Shown: positions 18,896 to 28,075, counted from the stretch's first letter. The stretch: 49,286 bases of DNA from Clostridium sp. MCC353 (GCF_018785315.1 NZ_WQPN01000040.1:1-49286); one strand, 5' to 3'. Notes: a model not told the origin generated them from the sequence alone. A program made the numbers and translations.

Positions 18896-18975
18896 CACTT
18901 AATGCCTGAAGCGATTAAGCTGTGTAAGGTCCGCCTTTATAACTGTCGATTTGCAGATTATTTTTATACTTCACT

Positions 18976-20436
18976 TCACCTCAGCCCCAGCCTGATATAC
19001 TGCTCCGGCGGCGCTTCATTTTCTTTCATCAGCTTTATCAGATTCCCGATCATTCTCTGCTCCACTTCTTCATCGTGAATCGGCGACATCTGCAAGGGGT
19101 CTGTCTTTAAGTCAAACAGCACTGTGCCCGGATTATTTTTTAAAGCAGTATCGCCAGTGGCATCCTCCATGGCGCTGATCTTCATTACCGGAGTGTTCTT
19201 GGTAAAAGCGAACCCATCTACAAACTGGGCCGTCCTCATCTCTTCGGCTGAGAACAAGCAGCGCATATGGGTGGGCATCTGTGTATAATTATACAGCGGT
19301 TTATTGCCCGGAACGCTGTCTCTCATATAGACATAGCGGCCGTCCGTAATATTGACGTGGGCGCCGTGAAGGCCGAACAGGGCATATTCCCGGACAGGTT
19401 CATCCTTTGTTATGACCTGAGAAAGATCATGGCCCAGCATGTCTTTCGCTGCCTCTACGCCAAAAAGCCCCAGCAGTGTTACCGGAATATCGATATTCTG
19501 AACCAGAGATTCCCGGCGTTCACCGCTGCACTCATAGCGCGGGTCCCAGATAAACAGGGGAATGTGCACCGTCTCGTTGTACCATGGCTGGGCGCATTTG
19601 GCCCAGAGATCATGCTCTCCCAGAAGGAAGCCGTGGTCGGTATTTACAATGACCATAGTATCTCTCCACATGTCATTTTCATCCATGAAATCAAGAAATT
19701 TTCCCAAATATGCATCGCACATGGAGAGAAGGGCCGCATATTCATACCGGCAGTGGGCCACTTCCTCAGGAGTTTCCGTCACACCCCTGTACTCCGGCCA
19801 GTCAAACAACGGGCCGCCGTATTCATGGGGATAGAGCTTCTTATATTTTTCCATGGTATAGAAAGGTTCATGAGGGTCGAAACACTCCCAGTGCAGAAAC
19901 CAGTTATCCTCGTCCTTATTCTGTTCCAGAAACTCCAGTCCCAGTTCAAATACCTGGGCCATGGGCTGTTTCTCCTCACAGTCTATGTACTTCCGGTTTA
20001 CCAGATCCTGTCTCCAGCACCTGCCCAGATGTTCCGGCACCTGAGGGTCGCAGACATTTCCTTTCCACCGGTCGCCCTCCTGGCCGCGGACGATCTCCCA
20101 GGTATTGTACCGGTTGTGGTAGGTTGCCCCGCCGTCCTCCCAGTAATGCTGGTGATCGCTGATCATATGGGTATAAATCCCGTGATTCTGAAGCATTTCC
20201 GGCATGGAGTCATCAAACGGTTCCAATGGGCCCCAGCTGCGGTGCAGGAAATTATATCTTCCGGTGTGCAGCTCCCTTCTGGCCGGCATACAGGGCAGGC
20301 TTCCCGCATAGCAGTTGTCAAATGTGACCGTTTTTTCAGCCAGCCGCTGAAAATTAGGCGTTACGGTCCAATCACAGCCATAGGGTTTCAGAAAACGGCG
20401 GTTCAAAGTATCAAACATCAGCATGATCGCTCTCAT
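18976..20436 (-). CDS. Cytoplasmic Cys-type sulfatase (TTT-linked, copy 1)
   Basis: This S1-type sulfatase has C49 in SLPCMPARRELHTGR as the formylglycine precursor and a metal/sulfate site in IVNTDHGFLLGEHDLWAK. There is no signal peptide: it begins MRAIMLMFDTLNRR, so it works in the cytoplasm. It is a clear paralogue of the sulfatase at the other end of this operon; both share SLPCMPARRELHTGR, RGQEGD and the closing ENEAPxEQYIRLGL. It overlaps TctA by 4 nt (ATGA), giving coupled translation with the transporter. The likely substrate is a sulfate ester imported by TctABC. Some relatives in this superfamily are phosphodiesterases or phosphonate hydrolases, so sulfate is probable rather than proven. 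Confidence 0.88.
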   Translation of the reverse strand: MRAIMLMFDTLNRRFLKPYGCDWTVTPNFQRLAEKTVTFDNCYAGSLPCMPARRELHTGRYNFLHRSWGPLEPFDDSMPEMLQNHGIYTHMISDHQHYWEDGGATYHNRYNTWEIVRGQEGDRWKGNVCDPQVPEHLGRCWRQDLVNRKYIDCEEKQPMAQVFELGLEFLEQNKDEDNWFLHWECFDPHEPFYTMEKYKKLYPHEYGGPLFDWPEYRGVTETPEEVAHCRYEYAALLSMCDAYLGKFLDFMDENDMWRDTMVIVNTDHGFLLGEHDLWAKCAQPWYNETVHIPLFIWDPRYECSGERRESLVQNIDIPVTLLGLFGVEAAKDMLGHDLSQVITKDEPVREYALFGLHGAHVNITDGRYVYMRDSVPGNKPLYNYTQMPTHMRCLFSAEEMRTAQFVDGFAFTKNTPVMKISAMEDATGDTALKNNPGTVLFDLKTDPLQMSPIHDEEVEQRMIGNLIKLMKENEAPPEQYIRLGLR

Positions 20437-21947
20437 TTTCCTACCCCCATTTTACTTAACAATCCTTTCAGCAGATCCATACATTTTTTCTGGGTTAGTA
20501 TCACTGAAACTACAGTAATAACCAGGAAGAAGCAGCTGATGGGCCTTGTTACAAAGATGGACCAGCTTCCTTCCGACAGCACCAGAGCCCGCCGCAGATT
20601 AAACTCGGCCAGAGATCCCAGCACATACCCCAGAGAGATGGGCATCACCGGGAATCCCAGCTTGCCGATCACAAATGAGATAAAACCGCAGATCAGGAAC
20701 ACGCCGATATCAAACACAGCGTTGTTGGCCGAATAAGCCCCTGCCGCGCAGAGCATAAGAAGAATCGGTGCCAGCACCGTATCCGGCACTTTCGTAATCA
20801 GCGCAAATACTCTGGACAGAAACCGCCCTTCCAGAAGCATAAACAGATTCGCCACAAACATACCGATCATGACGGCGTAAATCAAAGGCCCCTGGTCGTG
20901 AAACAGCGATGGTCCCGGCACCATTCCGTGAATCATGAATGCTCCGATCAGTACGGCTGCGGAAGGGCTTCCCGGAATTCCCAGGGTGAACAGGGGAATC
21001 AGAGCACCGGCCGTAACCGCGTTATTGGCAGATTCCGAGGCCGCAATCCCTTCCAGTTCCCCTTTTCCGAAATTCTCTTTTCTCTTCGATCCCTTTCTGG
21101 CCAGATCGTAGCTGAGAAAAGAGGCCAGGCCAGTGCCCGTACCGGGAATTGCACCTACAATGGTCCCGACCACCGATGAGCGGACCATGGTTTTAGTCAC
21201 CCCGCGGATCTCCTTCATGGACAGACCGTCCTTATAATCCATCTCTACAACCACTTTTTCTTCCATTTTTTTCCGGTAACAGTCGGCAATTTTTTCTAAA
21301 ATGCTGGGAACGGCAAACAGTCCCATGAGCACCGGGATCAAGCTCAGCCCCCGGACCATATTGATATTTCCAAAGGTCAGCCGGTAGGTTCCCGTCATGC
21401 TGTCAATTCCCACAAGGGAGATCAAAACTCCGATACATCCGGAAATCATGCCTTTCCATATGTTATCTCCGCTGACGCTGGAAATGATGGACAGGCCGAA
21501 TACTGCCAGCGTAAAAAACTCCGCCGGTCCGAAATTGACCGTAAACTCCGCAATGGCAGGCGCTCCGAACAAAAGCACACAGGCGCTGAAAATGCCGCCA
21601 AATGTGGATGCCGCCAGGGCCATGAGAAGGGCCTTTCTGGCTTTCCCCTGTTTCGCCAGGGGATATCCGTCCATCATTGTGGCCGCCGCCGCATTGGTGC
21701 CCGGCGTTCCGATCAAGATTGCGCTGATGGAACCGCCGAATTCTCCTCCGCAAAAGATCGCGGTGAGAAACAGAAGGGCCGACGACGGGCTCATGGTATA
21801 GGACAGCGGAAGAAATAAGCTGATTCCTATGGTACCGGTCAGACCGGGTATAGCGCCGAAAATAATTCCCACCAGGACGCCTAAAGCAATATAGAGCAGC
21901 GGCAGCGGTCCGAAAACCGACTGCGCGCCCGCAAAAATATCAGCCAT
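20433..21947 (-). CDS. tctA: Tripartite tricarboxylate transporter large membrane subunit TctA
   Basis: The 504-residue large permease of a TTT-family secondary transporter, with about 12 transmembrane helices. It shows the family motifs GIIFGAIPGLTGTIG and GAIPGTGTGLASFLSYD. TTT systems import carboxylates such as citrate with help from an extracytoplasmic receptor. AGGAGG precedes the ATG. It lies 12 nt after TctB and overlaps the following sulfatase gene by 4 nt. That coupling to sulfatases rather than to citrate metabolism is unusual and suggests an anionic sulfated solute. Confidence 0.95.
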   Translation of the reverse strand: MADIFAGAQSVFGPLPLLYIALGVLVGIIFGAIPGLTGTIGISLFLPLSYTMSPSSALLFLTAIFCGGEFGGSISAILIGTPGTNAAAATMMDGYPLAKQGKARKALLMALAASTFGGIFSACVLLFGAPAIAEFTVNFGPAEFFTLAVFGLSIISSVSGDNIWKGMISGCIGVLISLVGIDSMTGTYRLTFGNINMVRGLSLIPVLMGLFAVPSILEKIADCYRKKMEEKVVVEMDYKDGLSMKEIRGVTKTMVRSSVVGTIVGAIPGTGTGLASFLSYDLARKGSKRKENFGKGELEGIAASESANNAVTAGALIPLFTLGIPGSPSAAVLIGAFMIHGMVPGPSLFHDQGPLIYAVMIGMFVANLFMLLEGRFLSRVFALITKVPDTVLAPILLMLCAAGAYSANNAVFDIGVFLICGFISFVIGKLGFPVMPISLGYVLGSLAEFNLRRALVLSEGSWSIFVTRPISCFFLVITVVSVILTQKKCMDLLKGLLSKMGVGK

Positions 21948-21959
21948 ATCATTTTCCTC

Positions 21960-22418
21960 CTATAAAGCGAATTCCGGCAGCATAATATTAAGCCCTTTGC
22001 TGAATCCGAAATAAATCACAACCATAATCGCCAATACAACCAGCCACTGTTTTACACTTTTCACCTTCTGGTATGCCATGGTTCCCACCCCCATCAAAAG
22101 GCTGGACAGGAAAAATCCGAGCCGGGGAATCAGAAACAGGTAGAACAGGAGGCCGCAGAAATAGAGCACCGCCATCATTTCCGGTTTCACTGCATACACT
22201 TTTATGGTTTCCTGGTGCAGCACCAAGCTTTTAACAATCAAAATCACACTGATGAGCGCTGTTATACAGCCCACCATCTGGGGTATCGCCTTGGCGTCTA
22301 TGTACTGATTCTGCTGGTAAGTCTGGCGTATCTGGGCCGGTATGACAGCCAGCAGAACGCCGGACAGGATCAGAAACAGGATACCGCTCACCAGATTTGT
22401 TTTTATCTTTATCTCCAT
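21960..22418 (-). CDS. tctB: TTT transporter small membrane subunit TctB
   Basis: A 152-residue membrane protein with four predicted hydrophobic helices, the TctB size and pattern (LVSGILFLILSGVLLAVIP; LGFFLSSLLMGVGTM). I chose the ATG at 22418, which follows GGGAGGAG by 7 nt. A frame opening at 22589 would overlap the TctC gene by about 145 nt with a non-hydrophobic lead, and I consider it spurious. TctB pairs with TctA in the membrane; its precise role is not well known. Confidence 0.9.
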   Translation of the reverse strand: MEIKIKTNLVSGILFLILSGVLLAVIPAQIRQTYQQNQYIDAKAIPQMVGCITALISVILIVKSLVLHQETIKVYAVKPEMMAVLYFCGLLFYLFLIPRLGFFLSSLLMGVGTMAYQKVKSVKQWLVVLAIMVVIYFGFSKGLNIMLPEFAL

Positions 22419-22443
22419 ACAGAAACTCCTCCCGTTCTCAGGC

Positions 22444-23544
22444 TTACCCGACCAGCTGCAGGCCGATCTCCGGTCCGTACTGTTTGAATTTCTCCAGCTC
22501 CTCATCCATATGGGACTTGATGGTATCGCCGTCACGCATATCAATCTCCATAACTCCGGCATCAAGCAGTTTCTGCCGGCACTCTTCATTTTCCAGCGCT
22601 TCTTTTATGCTCTCCGTGATGATCTGTACCGCTTCGTCAGGCGTATCCTTTCTGGCTCCGAAAAACAGAAGGCTTTCGCAGGCAAAATCTGCGCCCAGAG
22701 ATTTTAAGGACGGCACCTTAAATCCGTCATATCCTTCATAATCTTCCTCATTAAATGTATAAACCGGCACCAGCTTGCCTTCTTTTACATAGTCTTTCGC
22801 CAGCCCAAGACCTGCAAAGGCCAGGTCGTTGGAGCCGCCCAGACACTCAGAAAGGTTGACGGAAGCACCATCCGTAACGATGTGATCCGCGTCAAGGCCC
22901 AGAAGCAGCATGGAAGTCGCACACATGATATGGCCCATGGAGCCGGGAGCTCCGGTAGCGTATTTGATTCTGCCGCTGTAGTTCTTCACATCTTCATAGG
23001 TAGAAATTCCTGATTTCTCCGGGCAGGCGAACATGCCGAACTGTTCCGTATCCGTGGAAACCAACGGGATGATATCGTCTTTGGTATAAGCAGTCTGGTT
23101 AAACAATGGAATCGATGTAAAAATAGCCGTGGTACAATAACTCAGCTCGTAATTTTTGCTGTTTTTCCCCATCATTTCCGTAATACCGATCATTCCAGCC
23201 GCTCCTGGCGCATTATATATGGTGACAGTCTGGCCTAAAGACTTGGACGCATAATCCATAATGATTCTGGCCCTTACATCCGTTGCGCTGCCCACTTTAA
23301 ACGGCACGGTCACGGTTATGGGCTTGTCCAGTTTGGCTTCGCCCCCGGCTTTATCACCAGTCTTATCACCGGCTTTATCCCCTTCCCCGGCCTTTGCAGC
23401 CCCGGCGGTTCCTGCTGAGCTCTCTGTCTTCGAAGCCGGTTCACTGCCGCCTGTTTTACCGGCATTCCCTGACGAACACCCTGTTGTTCCCAGCAAAACT
23501 GCACACATTGCGGTACATACGATTCTCATAGTTGATTTTCTCAT
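22444..23544 (-). CDS. tctC: TTT extracytoplasmic solute receptor TctC (lipoprotein)
   Basis: The receptor of the TTT system. It has a signal peptide with lipobox LLGTTGCSSG, then a charged low-complexity linker containing repeated GDK units (AGEGDKAGDKTGDKAGG). The TctC fold begins near residue 75 (ITVTVPFKVGSATDVRARII; APGAAGMIGITEMMG). Gram-positive anchoring by lipid is expected, whereas Gram-negative TctC is periplasmic. TctC receptors bind carboxylates through two water-bridged loops. I prefer the ATG at 23544 with AGGAGG 8 nt upstream; a GTG lies one codon earlier. Confidence 0.92.
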   Translation of the reverse strand: MRKSTMRIVCTAMCAVLLGTTGCSSGNAGKTGGSEPASKTESSAGTAGAAKAGEGDKAGDKTGDKAGGEAKLDKPITVTVPFKVGSATDVRARIIMDYASKSLGQTVTIYNAPGAAGMIGITEMMGKNSKNYELSYCTTAIFTSIPLFNQTAYTKDDIIPLVSTDTEQFGMFACPEKSGISTYEDVKNYSGRIKYATGAPGSMGHIMCATSMLLLGLDADHIVTDGASVNLSECLGGSNDLAFAGLGLAKDYVKEGKLVPVYTFNEEDYEGYDGFKVPSLKSLGADFACESLLFFGARKDTPDEAVQIITESIKEALENEECRQKLLDAGVMEIDMRDGDTIKSHMDEELEKFKQYGPEIGLQLVG

Positions 23545-23566
23545 CACTTACTCCTCCTACTGATTT

Positions 23567-25039
23567 TTAAATGTATTCCTGCAGCCCCAGCCTGATATAT
23601 TGTTCCATGGGGGCCTCATTTTCCTCCATTAACTCCGTCATCCTGCGGGCGTACCGTGTTTCCAGTTCTTCGTCTTCTATGGGATGAAGCTGCTGCGGGT
23701 CCTCTTTCCGGTTGAACAAAAGGCTTCCATACTTCATGTGGTCGCTGTAGCGGTAATATGCTTTCTTGTCATACCGCTCATCCACCGGGATCTTCAGCAC
23801 CGGCGTATAGTCATTGAACTCAAACCCCGGATAAAGAGACGCCTGTTTGATTTCCTCCAATGCCATAGGCTTCATAATATGGCTCGGCATCAGCGTATAC
23901 TGGTAAAGCGGCTGGTTCTCCCCGTTTTGGGCGCATCGCATGTATGTATAAACCCCATCGGTGATATTCACATGCATTCCATGGTAGCCGTAGAGAACCA
24001 TGCCGTGAACCGGCTTGTCTGCCTTCAGCGTTTCAATCATGGATTTCCCCAGCATATGCTTCCCCGGCAAAAGATCGAAAAAATCCAACACCGTCGGCGC
24101 GATATCCGGTGTCTGAACCAGGCTCTTTCTCCGCTCTCCGTCTCCTTCTCCGGAAGGAATATGCATAAAAAATGGAATATTCGCCAGTTCGTCATAGACC
24201 GGCATATAATTCTTACCTACAAAGTCCTTTTCCCCCAGCATATAGCCGTGATCCGTATTGACAATCAGAAGGGTGTCCTTCCACATATCGTATTTATCAA
24301 AGAGATCCAGAATTTTTCCCAGGTACTCATCGCACATAGTTACCAGAGCAGCGTAATTTACCACATATTCCTTTAAATTCTCCCGGTCCTCCCCCTGAAG
24401 CGGCCTGTAAAACGGCCAGTCCATATCGGAAGGCAGATCCGTATACATCTTTTTGAACCGTTCCGGCACATAAAACGGCTCATGGGGATCGAAATACTCC
24501 AACTGGAGATACCAATTATCCCGGTCCTTATTTTCCGTCAGAAACTTTTTCCCCCGTTCAAAGCAGCGGACGTGGCTGAACTCTTCCTCCAGCTTCATCC
24601 ATCCGCGGTTGGCCCGGTCCTGCCTCCTGCCTCTCCGTGCTCCGTCAAATCCGTCCATCATAACCGCCCAGGCATCTCCCTCTTGTCCGCGGATGTATTC
24701 AGAGGTTGTAAATCTGTTCTGGTAATTTACGCCTCCATCCTCCCAGTAATGGCAGTGATCTGTTATTAAATGAGCATAAATACCTGCGTCATTCAACATA
24801 CCGGGCATGGATTCGTCAAATGGCTCTATGGGGCACCAGCCTCTGTGCAGAAAGTTCAACCGTCCTGTGTGTAGTTCCCTCCTGGCCGGCATACAGGGCA
24901 GGCTGCCCACATAACAGTTGTCAAAAGTTCCGCAGTGCCTGGCAAGTCTCTCAAAATTCGGCGTCTTTACCCATGTGTTTCCATAGGGGCTTAAATACCG
25001 TTTATTCAGAGAATCATACATAACCATAACCGCTCTCAT
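23567..25039 (-). CDS. Cytoplasmic Cys-type sulfatase (TTT-linked, copy 2)
   Basis: This 490-residue paralogue of the sulfatase at 18976-20436 has C49 in SLPCMPARRELHTGR and the metal site LIVNTDHGYMLGEKDF. It has no signal peptide. It is the first gene of the TTT operon, directly behind a strong promoter and a LacI-type operator, with GGAGGG before the ATG. Two such enzymes around one transporter suggest either two sulfate positions on one molecule or two related substrates. Formylglycine maturation by an anSME encoded elsewhere is expected. The sulfatase call rests on the C-x-P-x-R motif and the conserved DHG region. Confidence 0.89.
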   Translation of the reverse strand: MRAVMVMYDSLNKRYLSPYGNTWVKTPNFERLARHCGTFDNCYVGSLPCMPARRELHTGRLNFLHRGWCPIEPFDESMPGMLNDAGIYAHLITDHCHYWEDGGVNYQNRFTTSEYIRGQEGDAWAVMMDGFDGARRGRRQDRANRGWMKLEEEFSHVRCFERGKKFLTENKDRDNWYLQLEYFDPHEPFYVPERFKKMYTDLPSDMDWPFYRPLQGEDRENLKEYVVNYAALVTMCDEYLGKILDLFDKYDMWKDTLLIVNTDHGYMLGEKDFVGKNYMPVYDELANIPFFMHIPSGEGDGERRKSLVQTPDIAPTVLDFFDLLPGKHMLGKSMIETLKADKPVHGMVLYGYHGMHVNITDGVYTYMRCAQNGENQPLYQYTLMPSHIMKPMALEEIKQASLYPGFEFNDYTPVLKIPVDERYDKKAYYRYSDHMKYGSLLFNRKEDPQQLHPIEDEELETRYARRMTELMEENEAPMEQYIRLGLQEYI

Positions 25040-25109
25040 CGCTTCCCTCCAATCCTCATTCCAGCAGCTTTAACTATTCCGTCATTTTTCTTCAATGTAT
25101 ATTTTTATA

Positions 25110-25127
25110 TGCGTGTTCGATAACGCA
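25110..25127. promoter_or_regulatory. LacI-type operator in the sulfatase operon promoter
   Basis: TGCGTGTTCGATAACGCA is an imperfect palindrome with TGCGT/ACGCA arms and a TCGA core, the layout of LacI-family operators. It lies 10 nt downstream of the -10 of the sulfatase operon, so a bound repressor would cover the transcription start. Its first 13 nt recur exactly, in reverse orientation, at 25296-25308. Confidence 0.65.
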
Positions 25128-25137
25128 TCATACACTT

Positions 25138-25165
25138 ATTATATATTTTCAGCATTTTTAGTCAA
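25138..25165 (-). promoter_or_regulatory. Promoter of the sulfatase/TTT operon
   Basis: The minus strand reads TTGACT, 16 nt, TATAAT. It is about 100 nt upstream of the first sulfatase gene and directly above the operator. Confidence 0.7.
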
Positions 25166-25290
25166 GATGTAAAATAAACTTTTTTATTTTTTGTTTATTA
25201 ATTATAAATTTCGTCTTATTTTTTATGCATATTTTATACTTCACTTTTGTTTAACGTTGACTTTTTTACTTATTCCTGATAAAATCAACC

Positions 25291-25308
25291 TATAATATCG
25301 AACACGCA
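25291..25308 (+). promoter_or_regulatory. Regulator -10 element with overlapping operator copy
   Basis: TATAAT (25291-25296) is a likely -10 for the LacI-family gene, though the -35 is poor. The second operator copy, TATCGAACACGCA at 25296-25308, overlaps its last base and the start region, which suggests autoregulation. Confidence 0.55.
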
Positions 25309-25326
25309 GTTTTAAGGAGGGTATTT

Positions 25327-26394
25327 ATGGGAGTTACAATCAAGAAAATTGCCGAGTTGGCAGGGGTATCCACCGGCACCGTGGACCGGGCCCTGCATGA
25401 CCGCGGCCGGGTCGATCCCAAAGTGTCCCAAAGAATTAAAGAGCTGGCCGCTGAGCTGGGATACAGGCCCAATTCCGTAGCAAAAGGGCTGACCATCCGC
25501 AATAAGAATTTAAAAATCACCGTCATCCTCCATGTACAGAATCTCAACACTTATTTTCAGGATGTCATTGTAGGAATAGAAAAGTGCAAGGACGAGATTG
25601 CAGATTTCGGCATCTCTGTAGATATCAGGCTCTGTCCGGATTTTGACGCCAAAGCACAATTAGAACTGATCGACCAGGCTGTCGCCGAAGGCGTCCATGC
25701 AATCGCCATCGTCCCAATCAACAGCCCTCTGATCCAGAACCGCTTAAATGAATTATACGACCGTAATTTTCCGGTTGTCTTTCTGACCAATATCATCGGT
25801 GACACCAACTATTTGAGCTTCGTGGGCTGCAATTATACCAGAGTAGGGCAGATCACCGCCGGACTGCTGAATATGCTCCAGCCTCACAAGGGAAAACTCC
25901 TTCTGTTCTCCCCAAGTTTTCAGATGATGGGCCATATCATGCGCGCTGAAGGCTTAAAGACACAGTTAGAAAAAGAATATCCCCAGATTGAACTTCAGAA
26001 CATCTATGAGATGACAGGTGACGATATCAAAGATTATCAGATCACCTCCGCCGCTCTGGCTGCCTACCCGGACACTAACCTTTTCGTCTGCACCGGAGCT
26101 TACAGCCTTGGCAATCTGCGGGCAATCAACGAAGCCGGATATTATAAAAAGGCGCAGATTATCTGCTATGACTATTCCAAAGAAATAGGAAATGGGATAA
26201 AAAACAGGAATATCACCGCCTCCATCACCCAATGTCCCCAGGAGCAGGGGTATTACGCAGTCAAAATTCTTTTTGACTATCTGACCGCCAATCAGATGCC
26301 AAAATTCAAAGACCATTACATTCTCACCAGGATTATTATGAAAGAGAATTTAGAAGAAATTGAGTTGATCAAAGAACAGTATAAACCTGTTTAA
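25327..26394 (+). CDS. LacI-family transcriptional regulator
   Basis: A 355-residue regulator with an N-terminal LacI helix-turn-helix (TIKKIAELAGVSTGTVDRAL, about residues 4-23), hinge region VAKGLTIRNKN, then a periplasmic-binding-protein-like sensor domain. The sensor resembles those binding small sugars or related ligands (AIVPINSPLIQNRL; LFVCTGAYSLGN). It is divergent from the sulfatase/TTT operon, and the shared 287-nt region carries two inverted copies of a TGCGTGTTCGATA motif. It therefore most likely represses that operon and itself until the imported compound appears. AAGGAGG precedes the ATG. Confidence 0.94.
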   Translation: MGVTIKKIAELAGVSTGTVDRALHDRGRVDPKVSQRIKELAAELGYRPNSVAKGLTIRNKNLKITVILHVQNLNTYFQDVIVGIEKCKDEIADFGISVDIRLCPDFDAKAQLELIDQAVAEGVHAIAIVPINSPLIQNRLNELYDRNFPVVFLTNIIGDTNYLSFVGCNYTRVGQITAGLLNMLQPHKGKLLLFSPSFQMMGHIMRAEGLKTQLEKEYPQIELQNIYEMTGDDIKDYQITSAALAAYPDTNLFVCTGAYSLGNLRAINEAGYYKKAQIICYDYSKEIGNGIKNRNITASITQCPQEQGYYAVKILFDYLTANQMPKFKDHYILTRIIMKENLEEIELIKEQYKPV

Positions 26395-26401
26395 AATACA
26401 A

Positions 26402-26433
26402 GGGCAGTATAACTCGCGCGAATTATACTGCCC
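26402..26433. terminator. Hairpin between convergent genes
   Basis: GGGCAGTATAA and TTATACTGCCC form a perfect 11-bp stem with a 10-nt loop, 8 nt after the LacI-family stop. The flanks have only short T runs on either strand, so it may act as a bidirectional but not strong terminator for this gene and the MATE gene. Confidence 0.55.
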
Positions 26434-26536
26434 GGAAAATACCTTTGCCATATTTACAACACCATGCCCGAAGCCCTCATCTCACCGGACCAAATACCAC
26501 ATTGCCTGATTCTGCCCCACCTCATTCCGCCTGATC

Positions 26537-27898
26537 TCATTCCACAGCGCTGTTTATCTTCTTAATCCACTTCCCGCTTCTCAAACGGAAAATACACCAT
26601 ACCGCCTTCAAAATCTGATCCAGCTTCAAGCACACATAAATCCAGAATGCCGGCCATCCCCACACAAGCCCTGCTCCATATCCCAGAGGAATGGACACCG
26701 CCCAAAGGAAAAAGATATCGGCGATCATCAAAAACTTCGTATCTCCGCCTCCCCGCAGCACGCCTTTGGTCAGAATGCTGTTCATGGATTGGAATATAAC
26801 GATTATGCTGATTGCCCTCATGAGCTGCCGGGCGATTTCCGCCGTTTCAGCCGTTATATTGTAAGCACCTATCACCGGCCCGCTGATGATCTGGATCACC
26901 CCTCCGGCCAGACAGCCCAGCACCGTTCCGCAGATAAAAAATGTATATCCGTGTTTTTTGGCCAGCTCCGCATCTCCGCTCCCCAGGGTCTGCCCCGTGA
27001 CAACTGCGCTGGCGAATGAAATTCCCTGAATAAATACGGTGCTCAACTGCTGGACCACCATGGTTATGGCATTGGCGGATACAAAACTGGCTCCGATATG
27101 CCCCATCACCATTGCCACCATATTGTTGCCGATTCCCAAAAGGCTGTCGCTGATCAAAACCGGTATGCTGACCCGGAAATATTCTTTAAGCAGAGCCCTG
27201 CAGGGAGATAGTAGGTTTTTCAGCCTGTACCTGACCGTCTTATTGACAAAAACAAAATACCCGCATATGATGCCGAATTCAAAAAAGCGGGCGATCACAG
27301 TTCCCAAAGCTGCTCCCGCCACTTCCATGCGGGGCGCTCCGAATTTACCAAATATAAATGTATAGTTTGCCCCTATATTTACAAAAAATGCGATTACAGA
27401 CGTGTATAGGGGAATCCGTACCAGATCCACACTCCGCATGATGTTGGTGGTAATGAGTGACAATCCCATAAATGCAAATGTGAGCACCGACCATTTCAAA
27501 TACACAGCCCCCTGAACAATCACCTGGCTTTCCTTTGAATAAAGGCGCAGAATTGTCTCCGGCATAAAAGCCGCTAAAGCCGTAAATACAGACGCAAAAA
27601 CAAGACAGAAACGGATCGCAATGGTTATGGCCATTTTCAGGGAATACATATCCTTCTTTCCCCAATACCGTGAAGTCAGCACCGCCGCCCCCATACCGAT
27701 CCCCATACAGCAGATATGGAATAAATTAATGAATTGATTGGCCAGAGATGACGCCGACAACGCCGTTTCCCCCAGAGACCCCAGCATAATGGTATCCATC
27801 ATGTTGATTCCTATGGTGATCAGGTTTTGAAGCGTAATCGGAATCGCGATAGCCGCCGCCTTTTTATAAAATTCAGGATTTGTTTCAAGGTATTTCAT
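26537..27898 (-). CDS. MATE-family efflux transporter
   Basis: A 453-residue inner-membrane exporter with 12 hydrophobic helices, arranged as two MATE halves. MATE proteins use Na+ or H+ gradients to export cationic drugs or metabolites. Typical segments include AIPITLQNLITIGINMMDTI at the N-terminus and VSIPVLISDSLLGIGNNMVA opening the second half. The start has only a weak ribosome site (GGGGAAG some distance away). A 24-nt palindrome lies about 50 nt upstream and may be an operator, but no regulator gene is adjacent. Substrate is unknown. Confidence 0.93.
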   Translation of the reverse strand: MKYLETNPEFYKKAAAIAIPITLQNLITIGINMMDTIMLGSLGETALSASSLANQFINLFHICCMGIGMGAAVLTSRYWGKKDMYSLKMAITIAIRFCLVFASVFTALAAFMPETILRLYSKESQVIVQGAVYLKWSVLTFAFMGLSLITTNIMRSVDLVRIPLYTSVIAFFVNIGANYTFIFGKFGAPRMEVAGAALGTVIARFFEFGIICGYFVFVNKTVRYRLKNLLSPCRALLKEYFRVSIPVLISDSLLGIGNNMVAMVMGHIGASFVSANAITMVVQQLSTVFIQGISFASAVVTGQTLGSGDAELAKKHGYTFFICGTVLGCLAGGVIQIISGPVIGAYNITAETAEIARQLMRAISIIVIFQSMNSILTKGVLRGGGDTKFLMIADIFFLWAVSIPLGYGAGLVWGWPAFWIYVCLKLDQILKAVWCIFRLRSGKWIKKINSAVE

Positions 27899-27948
27899 AA
27901 TTTCACATCCACTTCCCCGCTAAAATGTTTAAACTACAGATGAAATGC

Positions 27949-27972
27949 AACAGTTCAGACATCTGAACCGTT
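27949..27972. promoter_or_regulatory. Palindromic operator candidate upstream of the MATE gene
   Basis: GTTCAGA-CA-TCTGAAC is a perfect 7-bp dyad, extended on both sides (AAC ... GTT) to 24 nt with one mismatched pair. The size suits a MarR- or TetR-type dimer site. No regulator is encoded next to it. Confidence 0.45.
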
Positions 27973-28075
27973 ACGATGAAACAATTTTATCATCCGGCGC
28001 CAAAAATTCCAAGACTTTACGGGGAAATGGATTGCGAAACCGACATTCGTGCACAAAACTGCGGCGGCCGCTCCA

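Noticed and set aside
19267-20736. Long plus-strand ORF (489 codons) antisense to the first TTT-linked sulfatase and tctA
   Set aside because: It is a codon-bias shadow: the minus-strand frames encode clear sulfatase and TctA motifs, and the plus frame has no ribosome site or recognisable domain.
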